From NCBI RefSeq assembly GCF_910592395.1, contig NC_088314.1:10108001-10172000 (forward strand): a stretch of 64,000 nucleotides of DNA. The letters are read 5' to 3'. The notes under the pieces are model-generated. The model saw nothing but the letters and a program-made list of their open reading frames with translations, was not told where the DNA came from and ran no database searches. The stretch's first letter is position 1. Each line of letters begins with the position of its first letter. Of the stretch, positions 51,301-63,300 are shown piece by piece. The stretch comes from Lineus longissimus (Eukaryota; Nemertea; Pilidiophora; Heteronemertea; Lineidae). The translations under genes and the position numbers were made by a program.

Positions 51301-54300
51301 GAGATCAAGTTGTCCCACAACAGACTACACACATATCCTATGTGGATCAGTGAACACATGCCAAACATAACCAGGCTCGAACTTGGAGGGTTTGTATAAA
51401 ACTAATACCTCAGCTGTAAAATTTTGTCCTCAAATCATATGTTTATTTAGAAAATTTCTCATTTGAGTTAAGTTGAAGATCTGTTTTAGATTGAATTGAA
51501 TAAGCACCAAGTTAATGATATAAAAATTATTTAATTGTGGATTATGCATTATTTTAACTCGGTTGAATCTACCTCATGTACCGGTAATAGGTAAGGTAAA
51601 AAACAGTCTTAGATAGATATGGGTTAACCATTACAATAATAATTTTCAGTTATTATCACAATGGGCAATATCAGATATTCTGAAACCTGTTCGTGCAGTG
51701 ACACCAGAATGACAACATTATTCTTTCGTAAATCACATTTATCATTGTTTATCAGCTGCTTCTTGTGTTTCCTAAATTACACTACATAGTTGCCTCGGTC
51801 CTCACGATGCAATCGCGTATGTTAACTTTTTAAGTACTGGCCTTAACTCCACTTACAAATACCATTAAGTCTATCACAGAGCTGATACGAAACCTTTATC
51901 TTTGCATTCTCAACTTTTATCATTGGATTTACAGGAATAAGATCGAGTCACTGCCATCGGAGGTGCTGAAGTTAAAACAACTTGAGACACTCAGCCTGTC
52001 TCATAACTACATCAAGAGCATACCGGAGTGTTTTCTTAAAGAATGCTCACAACTAGAGACACTGCTACTCACTAATAATGAAATAGGTAAGAGATTAACC
52101 ATTTTAATAACTGGAGACATTGAAAGGGGTACGCTGTTCGTAATTACTGGTGGTCCAGGAAAATAGAAATGCAGTTTTACACAATGCTGCTGGTATTTAT
52201 AGCATGTGTATACAGTCCAAGTCACAAATGACATCCTTCCTGCTCCGCGTCAGTGACGCGCAACGTACACGCAAGTAACGCGCCAATGACGCCCCAGTGA
52301 CATACTTATTTATCTCTCTATGTTTTTGCGTCACTAGAGTTACGCTCTGGGTAGCACGCCAATGACCTGATTTACAGGATGTCAATTGTGATTTGGACTG
52401 TATCTGCCTACACTGATTGTTGACATTTAGTTGAATATATTCAGTACGTATTAACCCTATAACACCTGGAGGCGCCCTATGGCGCCCGCCGCCGATCCCC
52501 CTGGAGGCGCCCTATAACGCCCGCACACCCATATTCAAATTTGGCGCGCTTAGCTACCGATCTCCTTCAGAGCGCCGCCTATTATAAATCTATGAAACTT
52601 AAGCTTTCAAATGCCCGGATGAACAATGGTGGTTGCTGTAGAAGTTTTTGAGATATTTGACGATTAAGTTTTTGTTTCTCTTCAAGCCAGTAAATTCAGG
52701 TTGGACATTTGAATTGCTGAAATGGATCGTTTGTTTGATTCCGATTTGGATGTACCCTATCTAATAGGGAAATTCATCTTCTTTTAAATAAACGGGACTT
52801 ATAATACATTATTTGGAAGTTCACCTATGTCATTTTGTAAAAAACTGGACCCATCGCAAAAAAATTTATTTCCAGGTAAAATCACGTCGGGGCCTAGGGG
52901 AATAAGCACTTGCGCTGGCAGTGGCTCTAGGTGTTATAGGGTTAATACCCAATTTGAAATTTTCAAATTCAATTACAAATTTCAAAGTTTATACAAATGG
53001 CGTAGGCCTTTAGGTCTTCAGCTCACAAATAAGTGAGTAACAAACACCTAGCTTTTTCATCTCATGTTGAGTTAGTTAATCAGACCACAAATTAAGCAAG
53101 TCGTTAGGAAAAGAAGCACCACGAATGAAAAAGTTTAGAAAAGGATGGTGGTTGGTCTTTGGACATGTACTTGACAACATGAAAGAGGTAGGAAATGGGA
53201 TTGACAGCAAACCTTTTTCACCCCAGCTCAATCTTCTCTCTCTGCAGCGAGTTTACCAAGTGAGAAACTGGCTGCTGAACACCTGCAACGGCTTCATACA
53301 TTGAAGCTGTCCGCCAACAACCTTCGTACCAAAGAACCATTCTACATTCCAAAATTCATCCTTGCTCTTCCATCGTAAGTAACATTTCAGTCATGGGTTT
53401 CACTTTGAGAGTTTTCGAAATCCAGCAGTTCTCAAGAAGGAGATCAACCACATTGACATAGGGCTACGAACGACCCAACTCGGTTTCTTTTGACAAAATG
53501 TCCGAGGTCGCTAAACCCTTGTACTTGCGCAGGGTCTACCCAGCCTGTAAAGTCAACATTGACAATGTCCAGATTCTCAACTGGGTTGCTACAGATGCTT
53601 TTAGTGAGGGGTAAAGGAATCAGTCTAGATCAGGGCCTATAAATTGGACCTCGACTGGGACGCAGAAAGCCACCAACCATTTGAAACAACCATATCCGAT
53701 CACATGTGAAACATATACGCCTACAAACTAAACAACAGTTGTGATGGAAATTTTCATCAGTCCTGTCATTATCGGACTGATGAAATTCCCAGGAGGGAAT
53801 GAAAGCTTTCTGATAAATATGCTTTCAGACTCACATTTTCATTAAAAAAACCAATTAAACCTTTAATCTGCTGTAGGTTCGTCTGTTAGGAATCCTGAGA
53901 AGGTGAATATTCTTCATTCTGCCAACAATGTTATTTAGCAAAAACTCACTAGGAATGGGTGTTTCTTAAAAGCTCTGGTGCGTTTTTGCTAAATAACCTT
54001 GTAGGCCAAATGAAGAATATTCACCTTCTCAGTTAAACCTTTCACTATTGAGCAATGATAATGAGTTCATGATTAACCTGCAGGATTTTATTTTTGACTT
54101 CTTATTTTTCCAGCCTCAAGGTGTTAGATCTAAGCAATAATGATCTGAATGGTCTGCCAGAGCCGACCAATTGGAGTACTAATGTCTTACGAGAACTAGT
54201 CATCAATAATAACAACATCAGTGTGCTCGACCTTGGACCCAAGGACAACAAGAAGTGGCTCCCGTTAGAACGACTCAATATCAGTAAAAATAAACTGAAA

Positions 54301-57300
54301 GAGATCCCCAAATCAATAGAGGGCCTACTGAATCTGACCTCACTGGATTTTAGTTACAATGACCAGATATCCACGCTACCGGATGAGTTAGGGAAGTTGT
54401 CCAAGGTTTGGGAAATGCCCTTGAAGGGATTAAATCTTGACCTTGATGAGGGAGTTCAAAGGGGCGAAGTGAAGCATCTGATTGGTTATCTCCATGAGAG
54501 GCTAAAGAAGGTATGTATCGATGAAATTCAGTGGAAAACTTAAAGTTTCCTCAGGTTTTTCACTACTCTCTGTGGGATCAAAGTGGTACAGATGTTTTTG
54601 TTACCGTCACATGGTGGGGTGGGGGACTTTGAACAGGAGGCCACAGATTTTTCTCATCATAACAATTCTATCCAGGGCTGTTAAGACTCACCCCATTGTT
54701 CTTAAGTCAGCCCATGTGACGATAGCGTTATTGTGACTGCTTGTGACATATTGACCTACTTCAGGCTGTCTGGGTATTGCTACTGGAGCGATTGAAGCTT
54801 GGTACATATGTTCCCCTATGTATAATGACACCAGGGAGACCAATGTTCAACCCGGTTAGATCCCTAATTTTGCCACTTGATGGCTTAAACAGCAAACACA
54901 AAAAGTGTTATATTTCCCTAACTAAGGGCTCGATCATCACCAAATTATTACCATTGGTACATGTCATGATGATACATGACATATCACATTGATTCAATAA
55001 CCTGTCTGTGAGAGAGCTGAGCACAATGGCCGTGGCCATTTCATTAAGTGTCACAAACGGATGTCTCACCCATCACTTGCACTTGCTCCCAACAACTTGC
55101 CTTGTTGACTGTCTTTCATTTCTAGTTGGCACAAGTTTGTGGAACCAGCTACCATCAGAGATTTACTTAGCTCATATAAATCCCTTGAAACCAACAATTA
55201 GCTCCTGAAGACCCACCTTTTGCGTCAAAGTCTTCGGGCAAGGCTTCAGACTTTACAGTAGACACAGACCTCTCGACAACCCACTTGCTCCGTAATTAAA
55301 GTGCTATATATACTGATCCAGATGGCCTAGTGGTTAAGGCCCTGCTTGTGAATGGAAGGTCGAAGGTTCGAGCCCTGCTGGTAACCTTCCGATGTGGCCG
55401 GTCGGTTAGCCGCCAACTAGTTAAATATGGGGTACAAACTGCCCTCTTGCCAACCGCCTGGCATTAGAGATGGGAGTTTGGAAGTGAAGAGTGTCTCATG
55501 AGCTAAAGCTGGCTGGCCGTTTTATAGGCGAGACACTATGATAAACAAAGGTTCACTTCACATTTATAAAAGTACGATTTTTATGATTTTGTCATCCTGT
55601 AGGCAGAGGAGTACTTCCGCATCAAAGTGATGATCGTAGGGTTTGGAGGACGAGGGAAAACCACGCTATTGCGATCACTCATGAAGAACAAGCAGCCGGA
55701 GAGAAGTATTGCCACGGTTGGAATACTCGTCAAAGACTGGGTGTAAGTTGTGTTCCCATTGTACATTTCAGATGGCGAACTGACCTGTAATCCTTCATCT
55801 AGGAATTTGAAATTTAATCGGAGATTTTCCAATTACAGTAGAACCTCTCTATTAAGGACAACCTTGGGACTGACAAGTGCTGTCCTTAATAGAGAGGTGT
55901 CCTGATTAGAGAGGTCAAATTGAATGGAAACAACCAATTTGGGATCAAAACTAGTGTCCTTAATAGAGAGGTTGTCCTTAATAGAGAGGTGTCCGCTAAG
56001 GAAGGTTCCACTTTATGTATATACTACTGTATATAAATGCGGTTGTGTATAAACTGACATAGAAATGCTTTACGAGCCAATTTTCATTGCACTGGAATGA
56101 CTAGTCACCACAATTTGGCCATGGATATCATTTATTATCCAGTGGAACACATGCAATGCACTGGAATCTCACTTGCACACTCCTGAGAACACAAATGTAC
56201 AACTGTATAAAACAAGTGCTCAGGGACCCAATTTCATACTGAAAATTAGACTAGACTCATTCAGGTTATTGTAGCTACATGTACATTGTTTTACAAAGAC
56301 AGGTGGAAAAGTTTTGAATTTAAAATTCAGCATTTCGTTAATATGAAAAACTAGAATGACTGATCACTCTTGCTGCTCAAACATCCTCAGATGGGCGGCA
56401 TCTTGGAGTGGTAAAACTATTGATCATGTTGATTGAGACCACTTTAGGTGTACTGGCTTAATCAGGACCAAGCAGAATTCAGTATATAAAGCAGTATGAT
56501 TTACCAGATCAACAAACGATGCTGCAGCGACTCGCATCTGATGCTGAACTCTTCCTCGTGGCATTCTAGGAAGATACCGCCAAGTGCATGATGGCTTAGT
56601 TCATATGGCACATGAAGAGGAAGAACCACAAAATTTATGTCATGAAATTATAATTTTCAGGATGAAAACAGAGAGGAAGGGGCGAACTGTGCAGTATAAA
56701 TTGAGTACGTGGGACTTTGCCGGGCAGGAAGAGTTCTATAGCACACACCAGTGCTTCCTCTCCAACAGATCGCTCTTCTTGGTGAGTAATAGCTGTGTGT
56801 ACGTGGTCAAGGAGAAGAGTGCAAGTGTGTCACTTGGAAGTTCTTCAGTACTCGATGTCATGTTGTGTTACTCCATCTGTTAGGCCATGGGAATGATTAA
56901 TCCTGTTTACCGTCCGAGAGATTTAAAAAGATGATGAGGCTTTTTTTCATTTTTCATTATTCATTATCGGTTTACAGTCTGATTTACTGGTCAAAACACG
57001 CGATTCAGCAAGTTCCAGTAAATGGAAATCAGGTCGGTCATCAACATGAGGCATTGAAAAAATGTCATTATTATGATGAAGAGCCTACCCTGCCAAGTTT
57101 TTATTGTGTTTTCAATCATTTAACGTAAAGATGAACCACTGGAAAGATTATTTAAATAAAAAAATGATGGCAACAATAAAATAAATAGATTTTTTTTTAA
57201 ATAATGAAAATATTTCATGTTCGCTCAGAACCCATGCAGGAGGTGGACGGTAAACAGGATTAATAATTCCCATGGCCTTAGTGAGTGTAGGCTGGCGAAT

Positions 57301-60300
57301 CTGCCTTGTTATGGGAGCGAGAAAATTCCTTTCGATTATTCAGAACCACCGAAGAACTCCTATCTTGTCCATTACTTAATTGTGACCCGTCACAGCAAAA
57401 CCAGGCGCATGTCGCACAGAAGATGAGCCTAAATGACACCAGGAGATAATGGTAGAAATTGATGTGCTCATATTTCACAAAAGGCAGACAACAGAGAAAT
57501 GAACAAACTGCCAAGCTCAGAGCGACATGCGCCTGGTTTTGCTGTGATGGGTCACAATTGAGGAACTGATACTAGGCTGGTGGTCCTTGGTTAAATCGAA
57601 ACCACTCGGGTAGACTGAAAATTCAGATCAAAACCCCAGGCGACAGCTGAGGGTTTGGGACTGTGAGCTTTTAGAATTGCGTTTTATGGTAACCTATCTT
57701 GGAATTTACATGTGTCATGTACATGAAGAATTCCCTAAGTGACGCATTTCCATTTTTCTTATTGTGTGTTGGTCAGGCAGGCTTGTGGGAGTTGTTGACC
57801 ATGGTTTGGGGTAGAAATAATTTGCCCTGTCTGAGAAATTCATTCCTAAGGGTGCCTTGAAATGTAAGTTACATTGACAGGCCCTTGGGTATCCCCTATA
57901 AAAACTGAAGTATTTTGGGGACCACCTAACATAGGAGTGTAGACCTGGTCCCTATTGTTTGGCCGTAAAGTCTTACAAACAAATGATTTTTGTTGCTGCA
58001 TCCTGCAATAAAAATCATTGCAATGGGACAAAAAGATTTCTCATCTGCAGGTAAAAGCAGTAATCGTTTTGGTTCAGTATTGATTGCAAGTTGATGCAAT
58101 CACCAATTGTCACCAAAGTTGATAATCACCAAATGATTTTTGTTGCTGCATCCTGCAATAAAAATCATTGCAACGGGACAAAAAGATTTCTCATCTGCAG
58201 GTAAAAGCAGTAATCGTTTTGGTTCAGTATTGATTGCAAGTTGATGCAATCACCAATTGTCACCAAAGTTGATAATCACCAATTGTCACCAAAGTTGATG
58301 CAATTGTCACAAAATTTGATGCAATCACCAATTGTCACAAAATTTGATGCAATCACCAATTGTCACCAAAGTTGATGCAATCGCCAATTGTCACCAAAGT
58401 TGATGCAATCACCAATTGTCGCAGGTTTCTGCTATTGTCTATCGCAAATGAGTCATTTTTGTCATGATGGCTTTTTGAGGGGTTTTACTGGCTCAAGTCT
58501 GCCAGGGCTTCATCCTTGTGGACTGTGATAGTTCAGTTGATTTGATTCCATATAAAGCGTGATTTTTGTTCAGTCTTGTAAGCTTGTAGTCGTTATCATT
58601 GAAAAATGTTTAATGGTGTGTATCGATGCATCATATCTTTCCTCAAAGTTCACTCTGTAGCCGTTGCGGGTAAAGGTATTAGTTTGCCTTTGCATAATAG
58701 AAACAAGGCTGTCCCATTACAGTGTTGGAGGGGTACAATCGAATAAAAATAATATATGCGGGCCTTATGCCCCTCAAAATGAACGAATCTTTTATTTGTT
58801 TCTTTTGTGTCATCATTTCCTCTCCAGGTAATTATGAATACGTACTTTTCTTAGGCAAACTGATTCCTTTACCCACCGTGATGGTTAAGAATAAGCATTA
58901 ATATGAATATCATATGGGTGACTGAGGGATATTGTATCTTGTATCTAATAAGGCAATTTGAACAACGTCAAACTTATAATATCATATCGAATACACAACC
59001 ACGTCAGATTGAAGATCCACATGTGAATGGCATGCAAAATTGTAATCTATAGCTTGATATCAGACAAGAGGATTTGTTCCTGTTTGGGCAAATGATGTCA
59101 ACAATATCATGAGAATTGGCCTTGCTTGGAGATCGTCAAAATACTGCAAACTTTAATTTATGCCATCAGTTAGTGATCAGTAATTGTTTAATCGCCGCTT
59201 ATGCTGGGTTTCCAGTCAGAAGTTGCGGTAAGTGGTTGGAGGTTAATCAAAATTTTGTGATTTTAAGCCATCAACCAGTGTGCCAGAAAGTGACATGACA
59301 TAACTGGCTGACAGACACAGACACACCTTATTGTAAATGTACCTCATGTGCACAAATAAGTTAATAGATAAATAGTCTGAAAGAGAAAGATGACAAACAT
59401 AAGTGACTGTTCCTCCAAAACAATCTAAAAGTTATGCATTCAGATCTCAACATGTTCAAAGAAAAGACATTATATTTCGTTAGAAATTTACTGGAGTGGA
59501 AGGTGATATTCTTTATAGTCTCAAATTAGGAGGTGAAAATAAGCGTGCTGTCCAATACATTTTGAAACACACTGTAGATGACTGTTCAGTATAGTGTCCT
59601 TTATAAATATTTTTGTTGCATGGTTTTTACGATTGAGTATTGATGTTGCATCCAGTACCGTTCGATATAAACATTTCTGTTTGTGAATTTAGTCCATTCT
59701 CTGTAATTGCATTTTCAGAATTTTGTTGTGTCAGGTAAACTGTGTTGCTTTTTATGCACTCTTGGCATGAAATATTTCTTGCTGTTTATTTATTTTTTGT
59801 TGAGCTTGCAAAACATGTATGTTGTCAATTGTCTGTCCTTGTATTGGTCAGCTGACCTGCATGACAAGTTTCATAACTGCTTGAGCTTACCAAACGCATA
59901 TTCCATATTTAGATGATGTGAGTTGTGAGTTCTAGCACCTAATTATCGTTAAATACGCTTCATTATGCTCTTTGCTATTGAGATTATGCTATAATCGAGA
60001 TATTGGTTTTCTCACCAAACGTTGCCGGAGTGGTGCTTAAATGTCGACCAAAACTGAAGCAGTCGAGGTTTGTGACAAAATGATAGCCTCTCCCGAGTAA
60101 TGTTTTTTGACACATCCTGTAACAACACTGAGGAATCAATTTCTATTCTTAAACACCTTAAAGACCTACGCCGTTCGTTAAAAATGTTGAATTTGTAATT
60201 GAATTGAAAATGTCCAATTGCGAAAATACATACTAGATATAAATTTCAACATTGCCGTTGTGTAGACTGATATACAATTACTATGAATACCAAGTTTAAA

Positions 60301-63300
60301 CAAATTTGTATTCACAATAACTGCACTACGGCATTGTGTATTAGTGGATTTCTATTTAACTGGACCACAAGTAATTACGAACGACGTACCCTTTTAAGAT
60401 TATCACGCATGTGTCGCAATTTCATCTGCGCGGGCTGAACACTGCTTGAAACAAAATGACCTGCAACATTTATTTCTGATCGATGCCACTAAAACTGCTT
60501 GCTCGTAATTGTTGATGGTTTTAGGCTATGAGCCAAACACCGTAAACAATGGTAAGCCTGTCCCACTCGGCAGTATAAGCTGCGCGTACACCACGAAATA
60601 TTGGTGGACCAATTGCACGTACACCACAACATTGCCGCGACAAATTGGTTCGGCAATCCATTGCCGATACAAATTGCCGGTCCAAATTTGCTCGGCTTGT
60701 TAAAAGCTTGGCTTTGTCGTGGTATACGCGCTAATGGAGCGGCAATTAGCTAGTTAGATGGTTCGGCTCCAGGCGGCGCTTTCAAAATGGCGCTTTCTGG
60801 TTATTGTTTGCGCGCCATCTGTTGCCGGATTTTATAACTAGCTGCAGCGCTGGTGAACGCGCTTGGTGGATTTTCGATGGTGCGGCATTGGTTCGCGAAC
60901 CAAGATTGGTGGTCCATTTTCAGGTGGTGTACGTGCGGCTATAGGCCTATGTTCGAATATGTTAGATCATGTTTACAGTCAGTGTTGATGTAAGAAAATA
61001 ATAGTAATCCCACCTGGTAATTATGAATTAAGCCCATCCTTTTAGACACATTGAAAAATTGCATACCTTTTTCGAAATTATCGAAGATGTTAGAAAAATG
61101 AAAATGCCATGTTTGTTCACGCTGTGAATAGAAATCTAAATCATTTTGTCCAAATTGTTTGAACCTCACTATAAAGAAGTCAAATAGCCATCGATGAATT
61201 TAAAACATTGTGCTTCATATGAACTGTACTGATGCGCAATCAGGCATTGAATAGTTGGAAAAATAGACTTTAGAAAGGCTATTCCAACTTATTTCATGTG
61301 TGGGGTCACTGACTCGCTACGATTAAATATCTCCTTGCCCGTGATGACCTGTAACTCATCATAAATCATCAATCAGCTACCATCAGTGATTGAATCATTT
61401 ATAATAAGTTTACCAAGCTATAAGTCCCTTTTCTGTGCTTGTCAATGCTACGCTACATGTTTGCCAATCTTTTTTCTTTTAGCATGTACTGTACCTCATC
61501 AGTTGCTTGCTGCATGATGTTTTGATATGAAATTCTGTGTTTTCTTTGCTTGCTGTTTTCAAGTTTCTTCATCACTTTCAAAGCAAACCCAATGAGCCGA
61601 GGATCACTTTGGTAAAGTTACAGTCCATATCACAAGTGACATATCGTAAATCGTGTCATTGGAGTGCCAGTGGTGTGTCATTGACGAAAGTCGTGCCTAA
61701 GTTGAGCGTAATATGCAGAACATAGAGAGATAAGCGTGTCACTGGTGCGTCATAGGCGTGCAACTCTAGCATACGTCACGCGTCACTGACACGAGGCAGG
61801 ATGGATGTCAGTTATGATATGGTCTGTAACCATTGTTCACTGAGGCACACAAATGAAACACCTCAAACACACTATTGCCGGAGTCGTGCTTCAATTTGGC
61901 AGGAGTCATACCATGTTGAGTGAGTTTCTTTTTGTGAGCAACAGCAAACTTTACCTAATAAACTTCGGGTGGGTAATCTTACCTTATGTTATAAATATTT
62001 CTTGTCAGCACCCAACTTGATCACATTTTGTTGGAGAGAAAGCATAATTTTTACTGAGTGGTCAAAAATTATTATGACCTGTTCAAATCCTAATAAATGT
62101 TTGAAAGGGGCCGAGGGGGAAGTGCTGTTCTTCTGATTAAAACATTGAACATTTCATCTATCCAGTGCCTATCTTGTCTATGAGATCCTTGTGAAAGTGT
62201 CATCCAATTAGACCTGTGAAGATAATTCACCAGGGCCACGATGGCAAGGCCTGTCTGTATACAGTGTCAGTGTTTTGGGTGTTCGGTATAGGGACGGGGG
62301 GGGGGGGGGGGGGGCATCCTCAGTCAATCCTAAAAATGTCAAAATTTAAAAATCTGGAAAGTAACTTAAATTTGAATATCGGGTGGATTAAAAAAACGTG
62401 CCAAAATATAAGGGTTAAGATATTCAGCCTATGGCAATGAGATTTGTCTGATAATAAATTTTGATTGTTCTATGTTCTACAATGTTCGAAATGTTGCTTA
62501 TGATGTAATGAACAGAGGTGAACTTTGCTTAAACATGTTAAATGGTCTTGACTATTTGCAGGTTGTTTGCAACATCACCAACGGCCCCAGCGAGCTTGAC
62601 ACCCTGAAACCATGGCTGCTGAATATCAAGGCGAGAGCTCCTGGCTGCCCTGTCATCATCGTGGGCACTCATAAGGACCTGTTGCCGGAAGGTGAGAGAT
62701 GGCTTGGCTTTGGGGTCTGTCCCGGGCACAAGGGGGGAGGTCTGGTGGTATCCTTCGTGTCTAACTCTGAATCCATGGCGGTTGCTTTTTCCTGTTAGGC
62801 TGTCACAGGGTCAAGCTCAGATGAGCGCTGAAATCACGACCGCCACTTGATACCTCAGAGTGCCTCTGTGTAGACCTATAACAACACACAACTGTGACAG
62901 CTGTTGCGAAGTGCTCTTATTGGACGTGGTCAATGATAGACACTCTTTGGCACTGTTATTTTTATCATTTGAACTTTCAATGCCGAAAGAATAACAATTG
63001 GATATCACCAAGATGAAGCCCTAATTCAATTTGCTGCCAGCTCACTTTCACTTTGGTAAATGCATGGCTGCACATGCCTTCAGAAAAGTTGATATTTGCT
63101 ATTTCTACTGTTTGTGGCTAAATTCATTGTAGATTGCTGTTCAAAGTGTACATTTAATAAGTTCCTCATAGCTTTCTGTGGCTATTTGTATTCTCTGATC
63201 CATCACAGTAGATTCCAGAATAAAATACCGGGTAACTGAATTTCTCAAATAGAAGAATCCGAAAAATCAGTTCTTCTCAGGGAAGTGGACCTCGAGAAAA

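Noticed and set aside
49842-56781. Assigning the gene to LRRK1 instead of LRRK2
   Set aside because: The KLSKVWEMPL end of the LRRs, EEFYSTH in Roc and the long armadillo N-terminus fit LRRK2. LRRK1 lacks the armadillo repeats.
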